Below are positions 45,694 to 53,440 of a stretch of DNA of 64,000 bases, piece by piece (position 1 is the stretch's first letter; each line of letters opens with the position of its first letter). Position numbers and translations under genes: made by a program. Below the pieces are notes generated by a model. The model worked only from the letters and a program-made list of their open reading frames with translations, searched no databases and was not told the DNA's origin. Source of the stretch: Diaminobutyricibacter sp049994905 (GTDB lineage: Bacteria > Actinomycetota > Actinomycetes > Actinomycetales > Microbacteriaceae); contig NZ_CP188258.1 of assembly GCF_049994905.1 (NCBI RefSeq), positions 1,364,001-1,428,000 on the forward strand. The letters are read 5' to 3'.

Positions 45694-46371
45694 ATGACGG
45701 CAACCGCTGTTCTGGCAGCTGAGCGTCCCTCGGAACTCGCAGAGCGACTCGTGCTCGCGCAACTAGACTGGCCGGTGATGACCACCGAACCAGAAGATCT
45801 CGGATCCCTCTTCGAAGAGCAGGCTCTGCCGTACATGGACCAGTTGTACGCAGCGGCGCTGCGGATGACGCGTAATCCTGCCGATGCGCAAGACCTCGTG
45901 CAGGAGACGTTCGTCAAGGCGTATGCGGCGTTCCGCCAGTTCGAGCAGGGAACGAACCTGAAGGCGTGGCTGTACCGCATCCTCACCAACACGTTCATCA
46001 ACACCTATCGCAAGAAGCAGCGCGAGCCGTACCAGGGCACCATCGACGAGCTCGAAGACTGGCAGCTCGGCGGTGCTGAGTCCACGACAGCGTCGACCAC
46101 CCGGTCGGCCGAAGCTGAAGCGATCGACCACCTCCCGGACAGCACCGTCAAGGATGCTCTCCAGGCCATTCCGGAGGACTTCCGGATGGCCGTGTATTTC
46201 GCCGACGTCGAAGGGTTCTCCTACCAGGAGATCGCCGACATCATGAAAACCCCCATCGGCACCGTGATGAGCCGCCTCCATCGCGGTCGCCGCATGCTGC
46301 GGGAACTGTTGACTGACTACGCGCATGAGCGGGGACTCTCCGCCGTGCAGACACCCAGGAGTGCGAAATGA
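45694..46371 (+). CDS. sigR: ECF sigma factor SigR/SigH, with two possible starts
   Basis: A group-4 sigma factor for thiol-oxidative stress. Region 2 has LYAAALRMTRNPADAQDLVQETFVKAYAAF and FEQGTNLKAWLYRILTNTFINTYRKKQREP, region 4 has DFRMAVYFADVEGFSYQEIADIM and GTVMSRLHRGRRML; the NLKAWLYRILTNT(F/Y)IN(T/S)YRKKQR block is specific for SigR/SigH. Two starts are supported: ATG 45694 (225 residues, ribosome site AGGAAGGA 10 bases before) and ATG 45778 (197 residues, TAGACT 8 bases before, leaderless). The short form has the usual start; the long one adds 28 residues. Stop overlaps rsrA by 4 bases. Confidence 0.93.
   Translation: MTATAVLAAERPSELAERLVLAQLDWPVMTTEPEDLGSLFEEQALPYMDQLYAAALRMTRNPADAQDLVQETFVKAYAAFRQFEQGTNLKAWLYRILTNTFINTYRKKQREPYQGTIDELEDWQLGGAESTTASTTRSAEAEAIDHLPDSTVKDALQAIPEDFRMAVYFADVEGFSYQEIADIMKTPIGTVMSRLHRGRRMLRELLTDYAHERGLSAVQTPRSAK
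45764..45769 (+). promoter_or_regulatory. Leaderless-type -10 box for the short SigR form
   Basis: TAGACT, 8 bases, ATG 45778 (or 5 bases to GTG 45775), inside the reading frame of the long form. The same hexamer TAGACT precedes pdtaS. No good -35 is seen. Confidence 0.45.
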
Positions 46372-46613
46372 CGGACTGCGGCTGCGACAAAGCAAAGCAG
46401 GATCTCGAGGAGTACCTGCACAACGAACTCTGCAACGAAGATGCTGCAGACATTCGCGAGCACCTCGAGAGCTGTGCTGACTGCAACCATGAAGCCCACA
46501 TCGGTGTGGTGCTGACCGAGGTCGTCCAGAGGGCCTGCAAAGAGACCGCGCCCGACGTTCTGCGGGCGCAGGTGCTGCTCAAGATCCGCGAACTCCAGAC
46601 CCACCCCGCCTGA
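46368..46613 (+). CDS. rsrA: Mycothiol-system anti-sigma factor RsrA
   Basis: An 81-residue zinc-binding anti-sigma factor. The ZAS motif H-x3-C-x2-C reads HLESCADC (His 32, Cys 36, Cys 39), with more cysteines at 4 and 6 for the fourth ligand or redox switch, and one at 22. By family it holds SigR until oxidation forms a disulfide and zinc is lost. It starts at ATG 46368 overlapping the sigR stop (ATGA), so sigma and anti-sigma are made in step. An additional Cys (about 57) lies in the C-terminal part. Confidence 0.93.
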   Translation: MTDCGCDKAKQDLEEYLHNELCNEDAADIREHLESCADCNHEAHIGVVLTEVVQRACKETAPDVLRAQVLLKIRELQTHPA

Positions 46614-46634
46614 CCCGGGCCGGCCGGTCGGTGC

Positions 46635-47417
46635 TCAGCCGGCCATCACCGAGCTGAGGACGAAGAACCCTCCCGTCGTGTCGGTGACCTGGCAGAATCG
46701 CCCGAACTCGCTGTCCCAGGGCTCGCGCACGACCGCGCCACCCAGCTCGCGGACGCGTGCCGCACCGGCATCGACGTCGTCGACCCCGAAATAGACGAGC
46801 CAACTCGACGGCATTCCCGCCGGAAGGACCGCCGCCGCGTCGTAGACGCCACCGACCGGGTTGTCGGGTGAGGGACCGAACGTCACGTAGCGGAAGTCTT
46901 CCGTGTCACTGAGCACTGCGGGCTTCCAGCCGAAAATGTCGCTGTAGAACGCGACCTGGGCGTCGAAGTCACGCGCGTTGAGTTCGTGCCAGACGATCGA
47001 TCCGACCTCCGCGGCGAGTTCGTAGCCGCGATGCTGGCCGGCCTGCCAGAGGCCGACTGCCGCGCCGCCCGGGTCGCCGACGACTGCGAGCCTGCCCTGG
47101 TCGCCGACGGTCATCGTCGGTGCGAAGACCTGGCCGCCCGCCGCGACGACCGACGCTTCCGTCGACTCGGCGTCCTCGACCAGCAGGTAGGTCGTCCACG
47201 CGTTCGGTGCATCCGAGCCGCCCATCGCGCCGCCGAGGCCCGCCACGTTGTGGCCGTTCTTGTGGAAGGTGACGTACCCGCCGTACTGACCGTCATCGGA
47301 GACGCGAGCCTCCCAGCCGAAAAGGGCCGAGTAGAAGTCGCGGGAGGCCGCGACGTCGTTGCTCATGAAGTCCACCCAGCATGGTTCGCCGAGCCGGTGC
47401 GTTGTCAGGACGGGCAT
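46635..47417 (-). CDS. Two-domain VOC (glyoxalase/bleomycin-resistance fold) protein
   Basis: A 260-residue protein made of two VOC domains: about 5-120 (PCWVDFMSNDVAASRDFYSALFGWE onward) and about 135-258 (IVWHELNARDFDAQVAFYSDIFGW onward). Each begins with the W-x-(D/E)-x-x-x-x-D-x-x-x-x-x-x-F-Y-x-x-(L/I)-F-G-W pattern common in actinobacterial tandem VOC proteins. Metal-ligand positions look incomplete, so enzyme activity is uncertain; binding of a small ligand or drug is possible. A GGGAG site precedes ATG 47417. It converges with rsrA, 21 bases apart. Substrate unknown. Confidence 0.85.
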   Translation of the reverse strand: MPVLTTHRLGEPCWVDFMSNDVAASRDFYSALFGWEARVSDDGQYGGYVTFHKNGHNVAGLGGAMGGSDAPNAWTTYLLVEDAESTEASVVAAGGQVFAPTMTVGDQGRLAVVGDPGGAAVGLWQAGQHRGYELAAEVGSIVWHELNARDFDAQVAFYSDIFGWKPAVLSDTEDFRYVTFGPSPDNPVGGVYDAAAVLPAGMPSSWLVYFGVDDVDAGAARVRELGGAVVREPWDSEFGRFCQVTDTTGGFFVLSSVMAG

Positions 47418-47502
47418 ATTCGTCTCCCTACCGCCGGGTCGCACCGGCACGTCATGGCACCGATCGGATGCTCGTCGCCAGCCTACGACCGACCCCCGGC
47501 AC

Positions 47503-47534
47503 AAAAAAGGCCCTGGACGCCGTCCGGGGCCTTT
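47503..47534. terminator. Intrinsic terminator after kgd
   Basis: GGCCCTGGAC (47509-47518) pairs with GTCCGGGGCC (47522-47531) over 10 bp with one G-T pair and a 3-base loop. On the minus strand it is followed by six T, a classical terminator for kgd; on the plus strand only three T follow. Confidence 0.85.
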
Positions 47535-47567
47535 CATGTGTGTGCGGTGCCTGGCGGTGCCTGGCGC

Positions 47568-50500
47568 CTACTGGAGGGTGAGCGCGCGCTGGATGAGTTG
47601 CGCCTGCTCCTGTGCGTGACGCTTGGCCGAACCCGCGGCCGGCGAAGCCGACGGTGCGCGGGAGATCACGCCGAGCGGGCGCGGACCGAGCTTCGAGGTC
47701 TCGAGGATCATGTACGGCCATGCCCCCTGGTTCTCGGGCTCATCCTGCACCCAGACCAGTTCGGCGTTCGGGTACGACTCCACGACCTGCTTGAGCTGTG
47801 TCGCCGGCAGTGGGTAGTACTGCTCGACGCGTACGAGCGCGATCGCCGGGTTGGGGTTCTTCTCCAGCTCGTTCAGCAGGTCGTAGTAGAGCTTGCCCGC
47901 CATCATCAGGACACGGCGCACCGCACCGCGGTCGGTGATGCGTGCATCGTCGATCACCGGCTCGAACTTGCCGGACGTGAAGTCGGCCACACCGCTCGAC
48001 GCGCCGCGGAGACGGAGCATCGCCTTCGGGGTGAAGACCACTAGCGGCTTGCGCGGGCGGGCGTAGGCCTGACGACGCAGCAGGTGGAAGTACGACGCGG
48101 GTGTCGACGGCCGGGCCACGGTCATGTTGTTCTCGGCGCACAGCTGCAGGTAGCGCTCGATCCGTGCGGACGAGTGGTCCGGTCCCTGGCCCTCGTAGCC
48201 GTGGGGGAGAAGCAGCACGAGCGACGAGCGCTGGCCCCACTTCTGTTCCGCCGACGAAACGAACTCGTCGATGATCGTCTGCGCACCGTTCGCGAAGTCG
48301 CCGAACTGAGCCTCCCAGAGCACCAGTGCATCCGGTCGCTCCACCGAATAGCCGTACTCGAAGCCCATGGCTGCGTACTCGCTGAGGAGCGAGTCGTAGA
48401 TCCAGAACTTGGCCTGGTTGTCACTGAGGTTCGCCAGGGGCAGCCATTCCTGTCCGTTCGCGCGGTCATGCAGCACCGCGTGACGCGAGACGAACGTGCC
48501 TCGCCGCGTGTCCTGGCCGGCCATGCGCACCGGCGTGCCCTCAAGCAGAAGCGAACCGAGCGCGAGCAGTTCGCCGAAGCCCCAGTCGATTCCGCCGTTG
48601 CGGCTCATGTCAAGGCGCTTCGCCAGCAGCTGCTGCAGCTTCGGGTGGACCGTGAAACCCTCAGGCGGGTTGTTGAAGGCATCACCGATGAGGCGGATGA
48701 CCGCGTCGCTGACACCCGTCGTCTCCGGCTCGCCTGCGCCATCCTCGCGCTGCTGGGCGGGACGCTCGAGGTCGGCGACCGCCTTGGCGTCCGAGGTGAT
48801 GATCGGCATCGAGTTGGTCTGGGCCGCGTGCGTCTCCATGAACGCGCGCTCGAGTCGCTCCTGGAAGTCGCGGTGCGCCTGCTCGAACTCGTCCTGGGTG
48901 ATGTCGCCACGTCCGACGAGTGCTTCCGTGTAGAGCTTGCGGACGCTGCGCTTCGCCTCGATGAGGTTGTACATCAGCGGCTGGGTCATCGAGGGGTCGT
49001 CGCCCTCGTTGTGTCCGCGACGACGGTAGCTCACCAGGTCGATGACCACGTCGCGCTTGAACTCCTGGCGGTACTCGAACGCGAGCTGCGCAACGCGCAC
49101 GACCGCTTCGGGATCGTCGCCGTTCACGTGGAAGATCGGCGTCTGTATCGTCTTGGCCACATCCGTCGAGTACACCGACGAGCGCGCCTCGGACGGCGAA
49201 GTGGTGAAGCCGACCTGGTTGTTGATGTTGACGTGGATCGTGCCACCTGTGCGGTACGCCCGCAGCTGGGACAGCTGGAGGGTCTCCATCACGATGCCCT
49301 GTCCTGCCATCGCCGCGTCGCCGTGGATCAGGATCGGCAGGGTCAGGAAGGTTCCTGCCGGGCGACGGTCCTGCTTCGCGCGCACGATGCCTTCGAGGAC
49401 TCCGTCGACCGCTTCGAGGTGCGACGGGTTCGCTGCCAGGTAGACCGGGATCTCTTCACCGTTCGCACCCTTGAAAGTGCCCTCGGTGCCGAGATGGTAT
49501 TTGACGTCGCCGGAGCCCTGCACCGTGCGGGGATCCTGTGTGCCCTCGAATTCACGGAAGATCTGGCCGTAGGTCTTTCCCGCGATGTTGGTCAGCACAT
49601 TGAGGCGGCCGCGGTGGGCCATGCCGATCGCGACCTCGTCGAGGCCCTCTTCCGCAGCGCCCTGAAGGATCGTGTCGAGGGCCGCGATGGTGGACTCGCC
49701 GCCTTCGAGGCTGAACCGCTTCTGGCCGACGTACTTGGTCTGGAGGAACGTCTCGAACGCTTCCGCCTCGTTCAGTTTGCCCAGGATGCGCAGCTGCTCG
49801 TCGTGGGCGAGCTTCTCGTACTTGCGCTCGACCTTCTCCTGGATCCACCGGCGCTGGGCCGGGTCCTGGATGTGCATGTACTCGATGCCGATCGTGCGGC
49901 AGTACGAGTCGCGGAGTACACCGAGGATGTCGCGCAGCAGCATCTGCCGCTTGTCGCCGCCGAACTGACCCGTGACGAACTCGCGATCGAGGTCCCAGAA
50001 CGTCAGTCCGTGGCTTGCGATGTCCAGGTCGGGGTGCGAGCGCTGCACGTACTCGAGCGGGTCGATGTCGGCCATCAGATGTCCGCGGACGCGGAAGGCG
50101 TTGATCAGCTCCTGCACGCGAGCGGTCTTGTCGACGGCGCTTGCCAGGTCGACGCTGATGTCCGGCGCCCAGTGGATCGGGTCGTAGGGGATGCGCAGCG
50201 CCGAGAAGATGTCTTCGTAGAAGGAACGCTTTCCGATCAGCATCTCGTGCACGATCTTGAGGAACTCGCCCGAGCCCGCACCCTGGATGACACGGTGGTC
50301 GTATGTGCTCGTCAGTGTGATCGTCTTGCCGATGGCCAGCTCGGTGAGCGTGTGCTCGCTCGCGCCCTGGAACTCGGCGGGATACTCGAGCGCGCCTGCG
50401 CCGATGATTGCTCCCTGACCCCGCATCAGGCGCGGGACCGAGTGCACCGTGCCGATACCGCCCGGGTTGGTGAGCGAGATCGTTGTTCCGGCGAAGTCCG

Positions 50501-51524
50501 TCGCCGTCAGCTTGTTGTTGCGCGCCCGGGTGACGAGATCTTCGTAGGCGGCGAGGAACTCGCCGAAGCCCATCGTGTCTGCGCGCTTGATGCTCGGAAC
50601 GAGGAGTGCGCGGCTGCCGTCGGGCTTGGGCAGGTCGATGGCGATGCCCAGGTTGACGTGGGCTGGTGCGACGACCGACGGCTTGCCGTCGACCTCTTCG
50701 TAGTAGACGTTCTGGCTCGGGAACTCCTTGAGCGCCTGCACGAGTGCCCACCCGATCAGGTGGGTGAACGACACCTTGCCACCGCGTGCGCGCCGCATGT
50801 GGTTGTTGATGACGATGCGGTTGTCGATGAGGAGCTTGGCCGGGATGGTGCGGACGCTCGTCGCCGTCGGGACCGTCAGGCTCGCATCCATGTTCGATGC
50901 GAGGCTCTTGGACATTCCGCGCAGCGGAGTGACGATGTCCTGCGGTTCTGGTTCTTCTGGCGCCGTCGCACCGGTGATGATGGGCTGCGGTGCTGTGACC
51001 GGTGCGTCGGCCGGGACAGGCTGTGGCTTTGGAGCGATCGATGTCGTGCGGGCGACCGGCTGGTTGCCGATCACAGGGATCGGTGCGGTCACAGGGCGGG
51101 GCTCTACCGGGGGAGCGGCGTTCTCGGGCGCGGACGGCGCGGTCGGCGCTGCCTGGGAGGGGGCCGCCTGCGTGGGTGCTGCCGTGGCCGCTGCCTGCGT
51201 GGGTGCTGCCGTGGCCGCTGCCTCGGTCGGCTCCGCCGGTGCCGGGGGGTTGGGTTCCGCCGGGGTCGGGAATGTCGGTTCCGTCGGGGTCGGGACGGTC
51301 GGTTCGGGCGGGGTCGGTGCTGCCGGCTCCGTCGATGCGGCGGGTGCCGTGCCGTCGTCTTTCACGGTTGGGTGGTACGTCTCCAGGATCGGCCACCACG
51401 ACTTGTCGACCGAGTTCTTGTCGACGATGAACTGTTCGTAGAGTTCGTCCACGAGCCACTCATTGGCTCCGAATTCGCCCGACGATCCGTCGTCGGTTCC
51501 CACACCGGTCAATTGGCTCGACAC
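47568..51524 (-). CDS. kgd: Multifunctional 2-oxoglutarate metabolism enzyme (E1 with E2-type acyltransferase domain)
   Basis: A 1318-residue fusion. N-terminus EWLVDELYEQFIVD (E1-like helix), then a Pro/Thr/Ala linker of about 120 residues holding two 9-residue repeats (27-bp direct repeat at 51166-51219); an E2-type catalytic domain (about 190-440) with the STYDHRVIQGAGSGEFL active-site His; then the thiamine-diphosphate E1 core (about 480-1318) with GMAHRGRLNVL, GDAAMAGQG (thiamine/metal site) and PHGYEGQGPDHSSAR. No lipoyl domain is present, as in mycobacterial Kgd and corynebacterial OdhA. It links 2-oxoglutarate to succinyl-CoA. GTG 51524 is my best start; no good ribosome site marks it, and a longer frame reaches 51614. 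Confidence 0.95.
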   Translation of the reverse strand: MSSQLTGVGTDDGSSGEFGANEWLVDELYEQFIVDKNSVDKSWWPILETYHPTVKDDGTAPAASTEPAAPTPPEPTVPTPTEPTFPTPAEPNPPAPAEPTEAAATAAPTQAAATAAPTQAAPSQAAPTAPSAPENAAPPVEPRPVTAPIPVIGNQPVARTTSIAPKPQPVPADAPVTAPQPIITGATAPEEPEPQDIVTPLRGMSKSLASNMDASLTVPTATSVRTIPAKLLIDNRIVINNHMRRARGGKVSFTHLIGWALVQALKEFPSQNVYYEEVDGKPSVVAPAHVNLGIAIDLPKPDGSRALLVPSIKRADTMGFGEFLAAYEDLVTRARNNKLTATDFAGTTISLTNPGGIGTVHSVPRLMRGQGAIIGAGALEYPAEFQGASEHTLTELAIGKTITLTSTYDHRVIQGAGSGEFLKIVHEMLIGKRSFYEDIFSALRIPYDPIHWAPDISVDLASAVDKTARVQELINAFRVRGHLMADIDPLEYVQRSHPDLDIASHGLTFWDLDREFVTGQFGGDKRQMLLRDILGVLRDSYCRTIGIEYMHIQDPAQRRWIQEKVERKYEKLAHDEQLRILGKLNEAEAFETFLQTKYVGQKRFSLEGGESTIAALDTILQGAAEEGLDEVAIGMAHRGRLNVLTNIAGKTYGQIFREFEGTQDPRTVQGSGDVKYHLGTEGTFKGANGEEIPVYLAANPSHLEAVDGVLEGIVRAKQDRRPAGTFLTLPILIHGDAAMAGQGIVMETLQLSQLRAYRTGGTIHVNINNQVGFTTSPSEARSSVYSTDVAKTIQTPIFHVNGDDPEAVVRVAQLAFEYRQEFKRDVVIDLVSYRRRGHNEGDDPSMTQPLMYNLIEAKRSVRKLYTEALVGRGDITQDEFEQAHRDFQERLERAFMETHAAQTNSMPIITSDAKAVADLERPAQQREDGAGEPETTGVSDAVIRLIGDAFNNPPEGFTVHPKLQQLLAKRLDMSRNGGIDWGFGELLALGSLLLEGTPVRMAGQDTRRGTFVSRHAVLHDRANGQEWLPLANLSDNQAKFWIYDSLLSEYAAMGFEYGYSVERPDALVLWEAQFGDFANGAQTIIDEFVSSAEQKWGQRSSLVLLLPHGYEGQGPDHSSARIERYLQLCAENNMTVARPSTPASYFHLLRRQAYARPRKPLVVFTPKAMLRLRGASSGVADFTSGKFEPVIDDARITDRGAVRRVLMMAGKLYYDLLNELEKNPNPAIALVRVEQYYPLPATQLKQVVESYPNAELVWVQDEPENQGAWPYMILETSKLGPRPLGVISRAPSASPAAGSAKRHAQEQAQLIQRALTLQ

Positions 51525-51647
51525 AGCCGATCGCCCACTCTCTCCATTGATTTCGCATTCGATCAGGTGGCTTGCGACCACCCGTTTCCGTCCAGTCCTC
51601 AAGCCTAATCCCATTGCCGGAGGGCTGCGGGCGACTGGCTATGGGGA

Positions 51648-51653
51648 TAGCGT
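51648..51653 (+). promoter_or_regulatory. Leaderless-type -10 box of guaB1
   Basis: TAGCGT, 7 bases, ATG 51661. It lies between the divergent kgd and guaB1 starts (136 bases), where I see no ribosome site for guaB1. Confidence 0.5.
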
Positions 51654-51660
51654 TATTCCC

Positions 51661-53100
51661 ATGCAGTTCTATGGGACGACCCCGAGTCACGATCTGACGT
51701 ACTCCGATGTTTTCCTGGTTCCGTCCCGTTCGTCCGTGACCAGCCGACTCGATGTCTCGCTCGCTCCCGGTGACGGGACGGGTGCGACCATCCCCATCGT
51801 GTCGTCCAACATGAATTCCGTCACGGGCAAACGCCTGGCGGCGACTCTCGCGCGTCGTGGTGGAATCGGTGTGCTCCCGCAGGACATGCACCTGCAGGAC
51901 CTGGATGACGCCATCCGCTGGGTCAAGGCCCAACCGGTCGCCTTCGACACGCCCTATGTCCTCGCCCCGGAAGAGACCGTCGCTGCCGCCTTGCGGCGGG
52001 TCCCTGCCGTGGAAGGGCACGGCATCATCATCCGTGACCACTCCGGCGAATTCATCGGGTGCATCTCTGCCTCCCAGCTGGGGAGCGCCCTTCCGGATGC
52101 CCGGCTCGGCGACCTCCTGCACGGTCCGCTCGCCTCTCTCGACGCTGACGACATCACGGATGGGCGTGCCGCGTTCGACGTGATGAGCGCCGCCGGTCTC
52201 GAATTCGCGCCCGTCCTTCAGCACGGAAAGGTCATCGGGACGCTCAGTCTGCGCAGCGCGCTGCGTTCCACGATCTACGAGCCCGCGATGGATGCTCACG
52301 GACGCTTGCGTGTCGCTGCCGCTGTCGGCATCAACGGTGATGTCGGTGGCAAGGCGAAAGCGCTCGCGGCCGCCGGTGTCGACGTCATCGTGATCGACAC
52401 CGCGCATGGCGACCAGGAGGGTATGCGCCGCGCCATCGAGATCGTCAAAGGCCTTGGGCTCGGTCTGCCGATCGTTGCGGGCAACGTCGTCACCGACCAG
52501 GCGGTGCGTGACCTTGTCGAGGCCGGGGCGGACATCCTCAAGGTCGGTGTCGGACCCGGGGCGATGTGTACCACGCGAATGATGACTGCTGTAGGGCGGC
52601 CCCAGTTCTCTGCCGTGCTCGAAGCGTCGGCGGCCGCGCGTGAGCTCGGTGCGCATGTGTGGGCGGATGGTGGGGTGCGGTACCCGAGGGATGTCGCGCT
52701 CGCGCTTGCCGCTGGTGGCGCATCCGTCATGATCGGGTCGTGGTTCGCGGGGACCATTGAAGCGCCCGGGACGCTCGACCGAGACGAGAGCGGTGCGCTG
52801 TACAAGGAGAGCTGGGGGATGGCCAGTACCAAGGCCGTGCAGCAGCGGTTCGAGCGTCTGGACGCGTACGAACTCGCCCGCAAGACCCTCTTCGCCGAGG
52901 GCATTTCGAGTTCGCGGATCTACCTTGACCCCCTTCGACCTTCGGTCGAGGACCTGCTCGACATGATCACGACCGGGTTGCGCAGTTCGTTCACCTATGC
53001 GGGTGCGCGCAGTGTCGTCGAGTTCCACGATCGGGCGCTGGTCGGCATTCAGTCCGCGGCAGGGTACGAAGAAGGCAAGGCGCTGCCGGTCAGCTGGTGA
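51661..53100 (+). CDS. guaB1: GuaB1-family IMP dehydrogenase-related protein (probable GMP reductase)
   Basis: A 479-residue IMPDH/GMPR-fold enzyme. N-terminus FYGTTPSHDLTYSDVFLVPSRS, CBS pair about 95-205, DTAHGDQEGM (about 246-255), the active loop GVGPGAMCTTRMMTAVGRPQ with catalytic Cys 303, and ADGGVRYPRDVALALAAG. The C-T-T-R loop and ending V-V-E-F-H-(D/E)-x-A-x-V-G-x-Q are features of the actinobacterial GuaB1 group, shown in mycobacteria to be a CBS-containing GMP reductase. It would turn GMP back to IMP. ATG 51661 is leaderless in layout. Downstream is a long repeat-filled gap. Confidence 0.92.
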   Translation: MQFYGTTPSHDLTYSDVFLVPSRSSVTSRLDVSLAPGDGTGATIPIVSSNMNSVTGKRLAATLARRGGIGVLPQDMHLQDLDDAIRWVKAQPVAFDTPYVLAPEETVAAALRRVPAVEGHGIIIRDHSGEFIGCISASQLGSALPDARLGDLLHGPLASLDADDITDGRAAFDVMSAAGLEFAPVLQHGKVIGTLSLRSALRSTIYEPAMDAHGRLRVAAAVGINGDVGGKAKALAAAGVDVIVIDTAHGDQEGMRRAIEIVKGLGLGLPIVAGNVVTDQAVRDLVEAGADILKVGVGPGAMCTTRMMTAVGRPQFSAVLEASAAARELGAHVWADGGVRYPRDVALALAAGGASVMIGSWFAGTIEAPGTLDRDESGALYKESWGMASTKAVQQRFERLDAYELARKTLFAEGISSSRIYLDPLRPSVEDLLDMITTGLRSSFTYAGARSVVEFHDRALVGIQSAAGYEEGKALPVSW

Positions 53101-53440
53101 GGTCGGCTGTCGTCGCTGCATGAGCAGTTCCATCGGGTGATATTTCTGAGGGTCCGGGGCATGCGGTAGTCAGACCGTGGTGTTCGGCCGACGTGGCCTG
53201 TGCTGGTGAGGATGCGCCCGGTTGTCTCCGGGGTGCTCGCCTCGATGCCGCGTGGGCGGACTCATGGTGGGCGGCATCATCGTGCGGGGGATCGTGGTGG
53301 GCGGAATCATGGTGCGGGGGATCGTGGTGGGCGGACTCATGGTGCGCAGAATCGTGCTGCGGGGGATCGTGGCGGGCGGACTCATCGTGGGCGGAATCAC
53401 TCTGCGGGGGTCCTGGTGCGCGGAGTCGTGGTGTGCGCCG
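53101..53440. other. 340-base gap without a gene, mostly minisatellite
   Basis: Between guaB1 and the DUF222/HNH stop no frame looks like a gene. All six frames stay open across the repeat simply because the 15-bp unit has no stop in most frames. The first 150 bases (53101-53253) show nothing I recognise; the remainder is the 15-bp repeat. Confidence 0.6.
53254..53418. repeat. 15-bp minisatellite, ten units plus a partial
   Basis: Units begin every 15 bases from 53254. Two unit types alternate irregularly: A = GGGCGG(A/C)(A/C)TCAT(G/C)GT and B = GCGGGGGATCGTGGT. The order is A A B A B A B' B A A, then a degenerate eleventh. Exact copies of B at 53284 and 53314 show recent duplication of a 30-bp A-B pair. 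Confidence 0.9.

Noticed and set aside
46614..46640. Terminator between rsrA and the VOC gene
   Set aside because: The GGCCGGC/GCCGGCC arms partly lie in VOC coding sequence and could be GC-rich chance.
48084..51608. A 1174-codon open frame on the plus strand opposite kgd
   Set aside because: It mirrors the kgd frame codon for codon, as expected in GC-rich DNA; its product is Arg/Asp/Val-rich with no domain, while kgd has every expected motif.
53254..53418. CRISPR array
   Set aside because: The 15-bp units abut without unique spacers and no cas genes are nearby.
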